Source: Lachnospiraceae bacterium
GTDB lineage: Bacteria; Bacillota; Clostridia; Lachnospirales; Lachnospiraceae
Assembly: GCA_910575475.1 (NCBI GenBank)
Contig: CAJTGD010000001.1
Span: forward strand, 186,001-250,000
Direction of reading: 5' to 3'
DNA: 64,000 nucleotides
Under the pieces are notes generated by a model, which was not told where the DNA came from, did no database searches, and saw only the letters and a list, made by a program, of their open reading frames with translations. A program made the position numbers and the translations under genes. Positions 27,085-36,912 of this stretch are shown here, in pieces (the stretch's first letter is position 1; every line of letters begins with the position of its first letter).

Positions 27085-28182
27085 TCATGGAGTACCATCC
27101 TCTGCTGTCTCTTTTATTATAGCACCTTTTTCCGTATTTTGCCGTACACATTTTAAAAATCTATTATCCGTTATCCTCTTCCAATATGTTTTCCAGATGA
27201 AGCCTCCCGCAATCACAGATCCGCCAAAAAGGATCATAGCTGCATATGCATACCAGGACAGCCTGTCTCCTGTTCCGACCGCCTGGCTTGTTCCCGCGTA
27301 CATTGCGCTGCGTTCCTCTATACTGGTCGTCCCAAACGGCACCAGTCCGCCGATCGCATTCCTGATCGCTGCCGCTGCCTGATCCACTTCCTCCTGCACG
27401 GCATAAGGATCATCCAATACAGCCTGCCCTTCCTTCATCGCCTGTTTCAATACTCCAAAGCTTTCTGACGTATAGTCCGCTTCCTGATATCCAGCCGCAA
27501 GGTCCAAGACCTCCTGCAGCTGGGATTTATCCACCTGGGGACGTGTTGTCCCTGCGGAACCGCCTGTCCCCCCGCCAGAATTTCCCGGCTGTTCAGGCTC
27601 CGGCGTTTCCGGATCTGACGGATCTGTCGATTCTTCCTGATTTACCGGAATGATCGGCACTGCATCCGGTGCTGCCGCCGCAAGCTGCACTGCATTTCTC
27701 CCCTGTACCATTCGGAAGGATCCCGGCGCCACGCTGATATAGAGCCCGGAGCCTGCATGAACTCCGGCAAGCTCTGTCAGCATCACGGTTCCCAGTGCCA
27801 GGCTGTCCGGCGCTTCCCCGTCTTCCGAAAAAAGCGGTTCGGTTCCTGCAACATAGATCCGCAGGATTCCTGTTTCCTTCTGGTAGCGCTGTTCTGTGAT
27901 CGCTGCCCTTGCCTGGACTTCCTGACTCCAGCTAAAGGTCAGATTTTCAATCTGCTCCAATAGATCCGGCCCCACCGGATTGCCGTCCTGATCCGTGATC
28001 TGCAGTCCCAGCTGGAGAGACGCTGCCTTCTCCCCGGCCCCGCCCGAAACAGAAACCGACACATTTACATTGTTCCCTTCCTCCTTGAGCCGAACCTCGT
28101 CTCCTGCTGCCAATACCCGCAGCGGCAGTATTGCGGTCATTGCAAACACCGCAACGATCAATCCTGTAAAATATTTTCTCAT
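27085..28182 (-). CDS. Membrane-anchored cohesin-like/FIVAR protein
   Basis: A 365-residue surface protein. It has a signal peptide (about 1-25, ending LAA), a cohesin-like beta domain (about 28-175, with the VNVSVSVSGG opening and GILRIYVAGTEPLFSEDGE), a Pro/Glu/Gly linker, a FIVAR-type helical module (about 220-285), one membrane helix (about 308-330) and a basic cytosolic tail. It lies 62 bp after an M60 peptidase gene that encodes a dockerin, so the natural inference is that it tethers that enzyme to the cell. Cohesin-dockerin and FIVAR modules are known in Clostridium perfringens glycan-degrading enzymes. The cohesin call is by pattern, not by search. Confidence 0.65.
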   Translation of the reverse strand: MRKYFTGLIVAVFAMTAILPLRVLAAGDEVRLKEEGNNVNVSVSVSGGAGEKAASLQLGLQITDQDGNPVGPDLLEQIENLTFSWSQEVQARAAITEQRYQKETGILRIYVAGTEPLFSEDGEAPDSLALGTVMLTELAGVHAGSGLYISVAPGSFRMVQGRNAVQLAAAAPDAVPIIPVNQEESTDPSDPETPEPEQPGNSGGGTGGSAGTTRPQVDKSQLQEVLDLAAGYQEADYTSESFGVLKQAMKEGQAVLDDPYAVQEEVDQAAAAIRNAIGGLVPFGTTSIEERSAMYAGTSQAVGTGDRLSWYAYAAMILFGGSVIAGGFIWKTYWKRITDNRFLKCVRQNTEKGAIIKETAEDGTP

Positions 28183-28244
28183 GTTCTGCTCCCCTTATTG
28201 CTGTTTTATACTGCTGCCGTCCTGAATCGTTACGACATTTTGTT

Positions 28245-31200
28245 CTATTGTGTACTCCCGCTCTGTGACAATGACGTAAGCTCGATATCAGGCAATTGCC
28301 CCGAGCCCGTTCTCGGCATATCAACAAACATCGAATCACTGACAAGCCTCTGTCCTGCATTGGTCCCGGCATCATCCACACGGTACAGTTCCGCCCGGAC
28401 TTTTTCCAGCCTGCTGAGGTCTGTCATATGATCCGGTTCTATCCAGTATACCCAGGTTCCGTCCGAAACGTCCTGAATATTTCCCGTATCCGGAACTTCG
28501 GCAAGAATGATCTGGTTTGCGTTGATGCTGCCGTCCGCGCCTTCCCCGCCGACGATATTGCCGGCCTGGTCGTAAAGGATCACCACATTATATGCCGGAT
28601 TTCCTTTATATACTCCGGTAAATACCAGGGAGCCGGCCGGAATCTTACCGCCCTGACTGTCATAAATGAAATCCTTTGTCAGTTTTCCGATCACAGCCCT
28701 GTTATCGCCTTCGGCACGCCGGAAGTCCACGTCATCTCCGGTCACTCCCAGCACATCCAGCTCGGCGATCCCGATCTCTCTGCCCGCCTGGTTTTTGATG
28801 GCCAGCTTGACTGCCGTGGCCTGATAACCGGCAAGATTGTCATTGTTCTCCTTCCTGCCGCTTCCAAAATACACGATCTGCGGATCCTCTGACTGATCAA
28901 ACGTACCGCTTGCCGCTTCTTTCCATTGGCCGTTGCTTTCCCGCACGGAAATCGTATAGTCCCTGATGGGGTTCATTCCCGCCGCAGGTGTATATTTGAA
29001 GCCTGTGACCGTATGGGTTTTGTGAAACTCCATGATCACCTCTGCACCGGCCCCAGCCGTGCCCGCATAACTGGTTGCCGGGTCGTCGTCCGCCGCATTT
29101 TTGATCGGATTCTCCACCGCAGAACCGCAGATCGTATCCTGGTCGTCGGTTCCCATTCCGCTTCCGATCTCTTCCTCCGTCTCGCTTCCGGTTCCAATTC
29201 CGTTTCTGGCTTTACCCTCAGCTGCGGTCAGATCATTGGAGCTGACCGTCCAGTTTGACTTGTCAATGCTTCCGTCATGCTGGATCTTCAATTCCCCTGA
29301 TGACGCCGGCGCGGAACGGTTCAGATATTTGTCGATCACCGTAACCTGATAGCTCACTACACGGTTATTCATGGTTGTTACATGATCGCTAAAAGAACCC
29401 GTGGTCGTAAATCCTGCCACTTCCTCCAAGACCTCTCCTCCAGATGTTGTACAGCGTACGATCTCATAACCCAGGATATCCTCCGCCGGGATCGCTGCTG
29501 ACAATTGGAAATTCACCTGATTCGGTGTTTTCTCATCAAGCTCTGCGGAAATGATGTTTACCGGCTGTGTATTTCCGGTTCCGTCCAGACTGCTTCCGTT
29601 ATTGGTCAGCCTGTATACGCGCGCCTCGTCATTTACATAGCAGATGGCCCTTGTCTCCGGAGCGAACTGCTGTGCGTAGGCCCTCGTCCCTTCATTCGGT
29701 GTCATGCCCCAGCGCTCGAAGAACTCCAGAAGATCCTTCTCCGCCGCCGCACAGGCCAGGCGCATCAGATTCTGATCCTGGTCCCCCGGCAGAGTCAGCT
29801 CAACCCCACCCGGCTTCGGCGCCCTGGATGGTGTCCTTGCATAAGTATCCACTCTTGCAAAGAACAGATTCGCAAGCTGCGTATCATACTCATCATACGT
29901 CTTAAAGTTATATCCGTTATCATAGGCCAGATGAAGCTGCCAGTACATTCCCAGCTGGGTAAATACATTCGAAGCGCGTCCCTTCGTACCCGAAGTCACC
30001 TTCTTGTAGACCTCGTCATACTTGAACCGCACACTGCCATTTGTCTCTTTCGCCTGGGCAAGCACGGAAAAATAGTTATTAGTGATCTCCGCAACCGCAT
30101 AGCTGCCCTGGTTGATGCAGTGTCCGATCTCATGCGCAATCCCCCATCCGAAATAATTTCCACTCTGGTATCTTCCCTCTGGATCTGCCGACAGCGAATT
30201 ACCGGATACCATACCCGGCGCGGAACCCCATTCGATTCCGATGTGGTTGCCGGCCGCATACATAAATGCCCCCGCAAACATCCGCTGATACCGGATGTTC
30301 AAATGCCTGGACGGATAGGTGTCTTTCACATCCACCGCCGTTCTATCCGCTTTTTGGGTATTCTTTGTCAATCCCTTATGCTGATAGAACAGATGCATCA
30401 TGTTCTCCATCGCCTCCGCAGACGTCAGGATCCTTTCTGCATTTCCTCCGGACCCTTTCAAAATCTGCGATGCCGGAAGGGAAAGCATCATCGTATCCAG
30501 CATGATATCCGATGCGCCCAGTATACACCCGCTCTCTTCATAATTACAATTCACAGAAGCCAGCTTGGATCCTTTATGCAGTTTTTCGTGCTGTGCCTCC
30601 ATACTATCCACATATGCCTGCAATTCCTTCACATATGCCTGCGCACGTTTCTGCCGCTCGGCCCCATCAGTCACCTGATACAGATCCAAAAACGGGACTT
30701 CCGCGCCGCCGCTGACACGTACCGCATACTGATCGGAAGCACTGCTGCCTGTATACTGCACATACAGCGCGCCTCCGGCCTCCCCCTGAACCGTGGAAAG
30801 CTGCGGAATCGTAACATCATTTCTTCCGATCTTCAGATTCGCCGCCTGCTGGAACATGGAACCGGACTCCCCATGATACTGTGTCGCGATCAGCTGCAGA
30901 TTCGTACTCTCACCGGTTTTCTTCGTGTTATGTCCCACATAAACCGTAATCTCTTCCCCTGCAGCCGCCGTGACTCCCAGCGGCTGCCATGCATTCAGTC
31001 CGCCGAATCCGCGGTTTGTATCCTGGGTTGTAATGCTGTTGTGGATATAGACCGACCTGCTTAACTTCGCATTCAGTATATCCTCCGCTGTCTTAAGCTC
31101 CCTTTCCAGTTTCTCCCTGTCCGGATGATATTCCCCGCTGTCCGGATCCCTGGTATTGATCCGTGTTCTAAGTGCATCGATCGTCGCCTGGGTCACATCA

Positions 31201-33806
31201 CTTCTCAGCTCCGTATGCAAGTCATTGACATAGAGCGCCATAATATCATCTTCCAGAGGATCATAATGATAGAAATACACCTCCGAGCACGTAACCGAGC
31301 CGGAAGCAAGGCTGCGGCTGAGTCCGAACTGGATCTTCTTGACTGTCACAGCTTCCGGAAGCCTGAGCATATAGTAAACCCTTTTTTCCGAATCCATTTT
31401 CCGCTGTACAGACACCTGATGATTCACAAACTCTTTCAGATTTCCGTTCGCGTCCCAGCATTTCACCTTCGCATATCCGTACGAAAGGCTCTGCGCAGTT
31501 ACCTCCTGCAATGCCAAATACTGCATTTTATATTCCTGGTCAAATTCATAAGTCAAACCGTGTGAACCCAGATCATTAAATCCGCCGTCATCCCAGGTGT
31601 TCCGCAGATAATGGGATACCGGGTCATTGTCAACCGTGCCCCATGCGGTCTTGGTTCCCGCCGCATCCAACGCGCTGTCCTGCATCGTACCATTCTGTGT
31701 GTAGTAAGCCTCTGTAATATGATCGCTGACCTGTCCCTCAGCAGCCCGGTTGAGCAGCTTATACTTCGGCATCTGCGCCGGATCCGGAGAGGTCGTTTCC
31801 GCTTCTCCGGTCAGGGATGGTTTGCCCTCGCCCAGCTCATTGACTCCTGTCACATAGACCTCATAGCTGGTTTTGTCTTTCAGGCCAGTGATCGTATATT
31901 TGTTTGCAGAACTGCCTTCTATTTTCTGAAATGCGCCTTTTCCGCTCTCCCGGTAATACAGATTGTAGCTATCCGTATCCTCCATATTTTTCCAGGTCGC
32001 GTCTATGGCTCTGTACGCTCCCGTAACTCTCAGGTTATCCGGCGCGTCCGGTTTTTTATCCGCTTTTGGAACCACCTCGACCGATTCGCTGTAACCGCTC
32101 CTCCATGCGCCGTTTACAGACTGCACCGACACCGTATAGGCCGTATCGTTCACAAGCTTCCCTTTTTGGAAGGACGAGATCCTGGCACTGTTTCCCTTTA
32201 CGGAAACCATGTCTGACTTTTGCTCTCCTTCGATTTCCGCTGTGATCCGAACCTCGTAGCCCGTCACATTCACACAGGAATCCCATGTCAGCGTAAACTG
32301 CTTATTTCCCGCCTGCGCCGACAGGTTCTGCGGGATATCCATCTGCGGCTCCGGAATACGGCTCTCCATGTCGTTCAGAAATTCCACCTTGGAAATCTCT
32401 GCAAGGTCATTGTTGTTCCGCATTCCCATGATCTTCAGCGTAACCTTCTTCACTGCGGTCTGAGTTCCAAAATCAATCGTGATCACGCCGTTTTCATTTT
32501 GAGCCGCCTGCACGGTGTCGTAATTCAGCAGAAAGTCAACACCCTCTTTCAGGGGAATCTGAACCGTATCCACCTGGCCTTCTTCCACATAAACAACATC
32601 GATCTGCATGTCACTGATCGAATCATTGTTTCCCGTATCGATCGCCATACCCTCGATCGGAATCCCTTCCTCCCCGGCAAAATCAAAGGCCACAGACACC
32701 GGCTGTGTTCCCGAGATGGGACTGCCGTATTTGGTCGAAAGCGTCACGCCCCCTTCATTTTTAAGTAGGGCATTCAAGTCGCCTGACACCTCCGTATCCG
32801 CGTCCGCTTCCATCGTCACCGCTTCTGCCGGCACTAATTTTACCACGGAAGAGCTGCCGTCTCCGTAAAATCCATATCCCTTTGCCAAATATTCCAGATC
32901 CGCCAGGTCTACCCACGCATCCCCATTCAGATCCAGGTTCGGATTTTCATGCCGGGACGCAGCCTGCTTTTCCGTATCCCGCTCTCCGGCGTCTATGGCA
33001 TCCACCAGCAGATCCCGGTCTGTATCGTCGATCACGCCGTTTCCGTCCACATCTCCCACCAGAAGAAGGCCCGGATGCACGCTGCCCGGCTGATCATAGG
33101 CAAAGCCGCTGACCATTCCCGTGGTCAGTGTCAGAGCATACGCCCAGTCCTCTACCGCAATCTCCTGAGTATAGGTAGCAAAGCCCGGAGCCGCAACCGT
33201 CAGTACATAAGTCCCCGGTTCCAGGTCTTCAAACGTCACATCGGCCTGGGATGCCCGACCATTCTGTCCCTCCTGATCCGCAGCCAGTACCACCCGCTTC
33301 GGTTCCTGCCCGGTCAGGGAAACGGTAAAGCTTATATCCTTACGCAGATCCAATGCGGAAAGGATCTCCACATCGACCTGTCCCCAATTCCCGGCGCTCC
33401 CGCTTCTCTCTTTTGGATCCTCCTCATCCTGCCCTTCTTCGTCCTGTTCCTCTTCCTCCTCCGAATCATCTTCCTGACTGTTCTTGTCCCCGGTGTCAGA
33501 AGAGATTCTGTTTGGATCCGCCGTAGAATAGGAACCATTTGTGTTCTCTCCTGATCCGTCTTCTTCTGCGCCTTCTCCGTTTGGAGCGCCTGTTTCCTCA
33601 CCGTGCTCCTCATCCGTACTTTTATCACCATTTTCTTCTTGAGGTATCCACCCGTTTTCCCCTGTTTCAGTCCCTTCCTGCCATTCCCCTTCCCCGGCAG
33701 CCGGATTGCTCCCCGCAATCTCCGGCTCCAATGGTTCGGCAAAAGCATCGACACACAGAGAAAAAACGAGAATCACCGCAAGCAGATATGAAACAATCCG
33801 CTTCAT
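28245..33806 (-). CDS. Secreted M60-family (mucinase-like) metallopeptidase with dockerin
   Basis: A very large secreted protein of about 1853 residues. After a signal peptide (1-about 24) it has an acidic Glu/Asp/Gly-rich stretch to about 140, then a carboxypeptidase-regulatory-like beta domain. A two-repeat dockerin follows (about 250-312; DVDGNGVIDDTD and DLNGDAWVDLADLEYL). Next come a galactose-binding-like domain, two FN3 domains, an F5/8-type domain, and the M60 catalytic region with HEIGH near 1225 and a Glu 11 residues on (HExxH plus downstream Glu). FN3-like and F5/8 C domains follow. M60 enzymes cleave mucin-type glycoproteins. There is no membrane anchor, so the dockerin probably binds the neighbouring cohesin-like protein. 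The ATG at 33806 has GGAGAGGAG upstream. Confidence 0.88.
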   Translation of the reverse strand: MKRIVSYLLAVILVFSLCVDAFAEPLEPEIAGSNPAAGEGEWQEGTETGENGWIPQEENGDKSTDEEHGEETGAPNGEGAEEDGSGENTNGSYSTADPNRISSDTGDKNSQEDDSEEEEEQDEEGQDEEDPKERSGSAGNWGQVDVEILSALDLRKDISFTVSLTGQEPKRVVLAADQEGQNGRASQADVTFEDLEPGTYVLTVAAPGFATYTQEIAVEDWAYALTLTTGMVSGFAYDQPGSVHPGLLLVGDVDGNGVIDDTDRDLLVDAIDAGERDTEKQAASRHENPNLDLNGDAWVDLADLEYLAKGYGFYGDGSSSVVKLVPAEAVTMEADADTEVSGDLNALLKNEGGVTLSTKYGSPISGTQPVSVAFDFAGEEGIPIEGMAIDTGNNDSISDMQIDVVYVEEGQVDTVQIPLKEGVDFLLNYDTVQAAQNENGVITIDFGTQTAVKKVTLKIMGMRNNNDLAEISKVEFLNDMESRIPEPQMDIPQNLSAQAGNKQFTLTWDSCVNVTGYEVRITAEIEGEQKSDMVSVKGNSARISSFQKGKLVNDTAYTVSVQSVNGAWRSGYSESVEVVPKADKKPDAPDNLRVTGAYRAIDATWKNMEDTDSYNLYYRESGKGAFQKIEGSSANKYTITGLKDKTSYEVYVTGVNELGEGKPSLTGEAETTSPDPAQMPKYKLLNRAAEGQVSDHITEAYYTQNGTMQDSALDAAGTKTAWGTVDNDPVSHYLRNTWDDGGFNDLGSHGLTYEFDQEYKMQYLALQEVTAQSLSYGYAKVKCWDANGNLKEFVNHQVSVQRKMDSEKRVYYMLRLPEAVTVKKIQFGLSRSLASGSVTCSEVYFYHYDPLEDDIMALYVNDLHTELRSDVTQATIDALRTRINTRDPDSGEYHPDREKLERELKTAEDILNAKLSRSVYIHNSITTQDTNRGFGGLNAWQPLGVTAAAGEEITVYVGHNTKKTGESTNLQLIATQYHGESGSMFQQAANLKIGRNDVTIPQLSTVQGEAGGALYVQYTGSSASDQYAVRVSGGAEVPFLDLYQVTDGAERQKRAQAYVKELQAYVDSMEAQHEKLHKGSKLASVNCNYEESGCILGASDIMLDTMMLSLPASQILKGSGGNAERILTSAEAMENMMHLFYQHKGLTKNTQKADRTAVDVKDTYPSRHLNIRYQRMFAGAFMYAAGNHIGIEWGSAPGMVSGNSLSADPEGRYQSGNYFGWGIAHEIGHCINQGSYAVAEITNNYFSVLAQAKETNGSVRFKYDEVYKKVTSGTKGRASNVFTQLGMYWQLHLAYDNGYNFKTYDEYDTQLANLFFARVDTYARTPSRAPKPGGVELTLPGDQDQNLMRLACAAAEKDLLEFFERWGMTPNEGTRAYAQQFAPETRAICYVNDEARVYRLTNNGSSLDGTGNTQPVNIISAELDEKTPNQVNFQLSAAIPAEDILGYEIVRCTTSGGEVLEEVAGFTTTGSFSDHVTTMNNRVVSYQVTVIDKYLNRSAPASSGELKIQHDGSIDKSNWTVSSNDLTAAEGKARNGIGTGSETEEEIGSGMGTDDQDTICGSAVENPIKNAADDDPATSYAGTAGAGAEVIMEFHKTHTVTGFKYTPAAGMNPIRDYTISVRESNGQWKEAASGTFDQSEDPQIVYFGSGRKENNDNLAGYQATAVKLAIKNQAGREIGIAELDVLGVTGDDVDFRRAEGDNRAVIGKLTKDFIYDSQGGKIPAGSLVFTGVYKGNPAYNVVILYDQAGNIVGGEGADGSINANQIILAEVPDTGNIQDVSDGTWVYWIEPDHMTDLSRLEKVRAELYRVDDAGTNAGQRLVSDSMFVDMPRTGSGQLPDIELTSLSQSGSTQ

Positions 33807-34104
33807 ACTCCTCTCCTCCCTTTGTTTTGCTTCGCAGCGGTTCACCCATCCGCGCGCAGCAAATTCCAGGAATTATAAAAACGGCATGTCTGTCCTCTCC
33901 CAACAATTCGACAACGCCTGTTTCCACAATTCCAACCCCCTTGTTAATAGTGCGTTCTCGGAAACTCAAAACCCTTGAATTTCCTTATTTTCTTTGATCC
34001 ATTCCTCTGCACATTCACCCCTGCTTTTGTAACATCTTGTCGTTTTTCTGCTAAAAAAATGATATTTTTTTCATTTTCCTCTTGACAAACCTGCTAAAAT
34101 GTGC
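33807..34104. other. Intergenic region between the M60 gene and the insertion sequence
   Basis: No credible gene is seen. The minus strand has a possible M60-gene -10 box, TATAAT (33872-33877), about 65 nt before the ATG, but no convincing -35. The right part is AT-rich with short palindromes such as AAAAAAATGATATTTTTTTCAT near 34052-34073, and probably contains the left end of the insertion sequence. Confidence 0.4.
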
Positions 34105-34186
34105 GGCCGCATTTGGTGTTGACAATACGCAACACCAAATGCGGCCCTTTGTCGTATAAGACATTTCAAACTTCACTACGACAAAG
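34105..34186 (+). promoter_or_regulatory. Leader hairpins sequestering the transposase ribosome site
   Basis: A perfect 17-bp inverted repeat (34105-34121 with 34130-34146, loop 8 nt) is followed by a second perfect 10-bp inverted repeat (34147-34156 with 34177-34186). The second stem covers the AAAG of the AAAGGAGG ribosome site at 34183-34190. The arrangement is expected to hold down transposase translation when transcripts enter from outside. Confidence 0.65.
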
Positions 34187-34197
34187 GAGGCATATTT

Positions 34198-35712
34198 ATG
34201 TTCAACCCTGATTCATGGCAAAGCCATACAGAGTATCACATCAATTTTATAAATTTAAAGGCACGCTTCCCTTCCCAGCTACGCGTATTTCTTTGGGAGC
34301 ATTACTCTAAGGAGCGGGAAAAACTGATGTCCCTCAATCTGGATCCCGTGGGGGAATATCTCTCACGGTTCTACTCCAGCACCGGACGGCCCGCTAAGAA
34401 CCAGGCACAGATCCTGCGTTCTTTTCTCCTCTTTGCATTGCTCTTCAACCGTACCGATGCCAAACTCAGCCTGACTTCCTGGGTGGAAGATGTTCTGCCA
34501 AAGGATCCTGTGCTGTTCGCTCTCATTGGTTGCCCCTGCGTGGATTCCCTTCCCCCTCTCGGCTCCTATTTCGATTTTATGAACCGATTTTGGGGCGGCC
34601 CCAGGGAACTCTATGCCCGTTCCTCTCTTCTTCCCAAAGGGAAGAATGGAAAGAAGCCAAAGAAGGAATTGGGCGCTGACGGCAAACTGGTCGAACCAGA
34701 GCCTGATAAGTTTGCCACAAAGGACCTGGCAGAATCCATTCTCAATGGAACAACTCTTTCTAACGGTTTCCAGGACATCCTCCAGGACATTTTTTATCTG
34801 GCCGCTGTCCTGCCTTCCTTCAAAAACGGGCTCATCCCGAAAGAAAACCTCACGGTTTCCGGGGATGGAACCGCTGTGGCTGTCCATGCCAATCCCTTTG
34901 GCCGGAAACCAAAGCATCCAAAAAATCCTGCGGAATCCATCAGCGGCATGCGTCATTACTCCGATCCGGATGCCCAATGGGGATGGGACAGCCATGAAAA
35001 AAACTGGTATTATGGGCGCACCCTGTATATGCTCTGCTGCCGAAATTCTGATTTGAAAACAGAACTCCCCATCCTGATGAACTTTACCGGCGCCAAACGC
35101 CATGACAGTATTAACTTTCTCTATGCCATAGACGCTTTTGGCACACATGGATCCGGCATCACTCCCACAAACCTCTGTCTGGACTCCGCCCACGACAATC
35201 TCCCCACCTATAGATTGCTCGAACACTGGGAGATCAATGCCCTGATCGATCTCAATAAGAGACGTGGAACCTTGGACGGCCTTCCAGAGGACATCTCTCT
35301 GGACCAGGATGGGCATCCCCTCTGCCGGGCAGGCTTCCGGATGTGCCGCTGGGGCTATGACAAAAACAAGGGCCGGAAATTCCGCTGTCCCCTGGCCTGC
35401 GGCCGGGTCACGAAATGCCCATGCGCTTCCGAGTGTTCAAAAAGCACCTATGGGCGCACCATCCATATACAGAATGACTCAGACCTGCGGTTTCATCCCA
35501 GGATCCCCAGGGACAGTGAGCAGTATCGGTCTATCTATAAAGAAAGGACTGCCTGCGAAAGGGTCAATAACCGGGTTTTAAATGACTACCATCTGCAGGA
35601 CCTTAAGATCCGCAGGGATGACCACTATGCCTTTTGGACCATGATCATCGGAATATGCATTCATCTGGATGCATGGTACAAAAAACTGAACATGGCAGAA
35701 CAAGCTGCTTAA
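34198..35712 (+). CDS. DDE-type IS transposase
   Basis: A 504-residue transposase. The N-terminal helical part includes AKNQAQILRSFLLFALLFNRT. The catalytic core can be read as Asp in VSGDGTAVAVH (about 222), Asp in LCLDSAHDN (about 325) and Glu in ERTACERVNNR (about 459). Between the second Asp and the Glu is a cysteine-rich insertion (CPLACGRVTKCPCASEC), possibly zinc-binding. It is related in layout to the IS4/IS5/IS1182 group, but I cannot name the IS family with confidence. AAAGGAGG precedes the ATG. Confidence 0.85.
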   Translation: MFNPDSWQSHTEYHINFINLKARFPSQLRVFLWEHYSKEREKLMSLNLDPVGEYLSRFYSSTGRPAKNQAQILRSFLLFALLFNRTDAKLSLTSWVEDVLPKDPVLFALIGCPCVDSLPPLGSYFDFMNRFWGGPRELYARSSLLPKGKNGKKPKKELGADGKLVEPEPDKFATKDLAESILNGTTLSNGFQDILQDIFYLAAVLPSFKNGLIPKENLTVSGDGTAVAVHANPFGRKPKHPKNPAESISGMRHYSDPDAQWGWDSHEKNWYYGRTLYMLCCRNSDLKTELPILMNFTGAKRHDSINFLYAIDAFGTHGSGITPTNLCLDSAHDNLPTYRLLEHWEINALIDLNKRRGTLDGLPEDISLDQDGHPLCRAGFRMCRWGYDKNKGRKFRCPLACGRVTKCPCASECSKSTYGRTIHIQNDSDLRFHPRIPRDSEQYRSIYKERTACERVNNRVLNDYHLQDLKIRRDDHYAFWTMIIGICIHLDAWYKKLNMAEQAA

Positions 35713-36192
35713 AAACTTCATACAAGCCAATGAGAACTTTTGTTCGGATTGTATATTCGAATAAAAGGACTCGTGCGCCCTTTTTTAGGAAAGCAATCGT
35801 ACATTCCTTATGCGCAGCCTCTGTTGGTTTGCTACTTTTCTAAATATTTCCATATTTTTTCCCGGATTTTCAATTTGTGTTATTAGTTTCCGAGACCACA
35901 CAATATACTGCAGTTCTCTCCTTTCGTGATAGTATGACCAGTATACATGAACTGAGAAAAAACGACAATAGTTTTTTTAATTTTCTGGATATTTTTCCTA
36001 TATAGCTCCGGGCAAAAAAATAATGGCTTTCCGCAATTGTTTATGATAAAATGATTTTCGCTGGCAAGGCCGTCTATTACCACAGAGAATTTATACTGAA
36101 CGCCGGATAAATCAACCGTGAGTATAAAAAGTCGGTCCAGGCAGCCAGTGCCGGCTTGCCGGTGACCTGTCACGAAATCTAAAAGGAAGAGA
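35713..36192. other. Intergenic region after the transposase
   Basis: No credible gene in 480 bp. The left part should contain the right end of the insertion sequence. The rest is AT-rich with several T-runs. A TATGAT (36042-36047) about 150 nt before the response regulator could be a -10 box, but no -35 fits well. A short GC-rich inverted repeat (GCCGGC near 36149) lies just before the regulator start. Confidence 0.4.
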
Positions 36193-36912
36193 GTGAAACC
36201 GATGCTGCATATCGCGATCTGCGACGATGAACAGAGCTTTGTCGATCATCTGAACGGACTCATCAGACAATACGCTGTAGAAAACAGCGAAGAGATCAAA
36301 GTAACCCCTTTTTATGACGGCCTGGATCTAATCGAAAAGTACGATCCTACGATCGACCTGATCTTTCTGGATATCCAGATGAAGCTGGTGGACGGCCTCC
36401 GCACGGCGGAGAAGATCCGGCAGAAGGATGAAAAGGTGGGGATCATCTTTTTGACCACCCTCACCCAATACGGGCTGGAGGGCTACAAGTACCAGGCGGC
36501 CAATTACATCATCAAGCCCATCAAGTACGTCCGGCTGCGAGATGAGCTGAACCAGTTCCTGGCCAGAAGCCGCAGGGACGGTTCCCCCTCACTGGTAGTA
36601 AAAAACGATTCCGGCAGATATAAGGTCTTTCTGAAAAGCCTGCGCTACATCGAGACCTTCAACCGGAACCTGCTGCTTCATACGGAGCAGGAAAAGATCA
36701 TCTGCTACAGGAGCATGAAGGAGATGGAGCAGGAGCTGAAAGGACAGGGCTTTGCCAGAAGCCACAGCAGCTATCTTGTGAACCTGTTCTATGTCAAAGG
36801 CGTGCAGAAGCTGGAGATCACCCTGGTCACCGGGGAGGTCCTTCCCATCAGCCAGCCCAAGAGAAAGCAGTTCATGGAAGAACTGACGGACTACTGGGGG
36901 GATCTGATATGA
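36193..36912 (+). CDS. LytTR-family response regulator (AgrA-like)
   Basis: A 239-residue DNA-binding regulator. The receiver domain (about 1-125) has acidic Asp11/Asp12, phospho-acceptor Asp60 (IFLDIQM) and Lys109 in IIKPIKY. The LytTR DNA-binding domain (about 135-235) has YIETFNRNLLLHT and GFARSHSSYLVNL. It overlaps the histidine kinase gene by 4 nt (ATGA), so the pair is translationally coupled. The start is GTG at 36193 or ATG at 36202; an AAGGAAGAG site fits either. The partner ABC transporter downstream is the probable target. Confidence 0.9.
   Translation: MKPMLHIAICDDEQSFVDHLNGLIRQYAVENSEEIKVTPFYDGLDLIEKYDPTIDLIFLDIQMKLVDGLRTAEKIRQKDEKVGIIFLTTLTQYGLEGYKYQAANYIIKPIKYVRLRDELNQFLARSRRDGSPSLVVKNDSGRYKVFLKSLRYIETFNRNLLLHTEQEKIICYRSMKEMEQELKGQGFARSHSSYLVNLFYVKGVQKLEITLVTGEVLPISQPKRKQFMEELTDYWGDLI

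Larger units (their letters stand above)
34105..35712 (+). mobile_element. Insertion sequence with a DDE transposase
   Basis: A single transposase gene with upstream structured leader, inserted between a secreted peptidase gene and a two-component system that reads the same way as the transposase. I cannot define the terminal inverted repeats or target duplication by eye, so the limits given cover only the leader hairpin and the gene; the true ends lie outside. The reading frame is intact, so the element may be active. Confidence 0.7.

Noticed and set aside
27085..27087. Selenocysteine readthrough of the TGA between the cohesin-like and JAMM-like genes
   Set aside because: No SECIS-like hairpin follows and the reading of the downstream part as a redox protein makes no sense; kept only as an in-frame oddity.
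29505..31064. Long plus-strand frame across the M60 gene (519 codons)
   Set aside because: Antisense to conserved peptidase sequence including HEIGH; no ribosome site and no family-like motifs.
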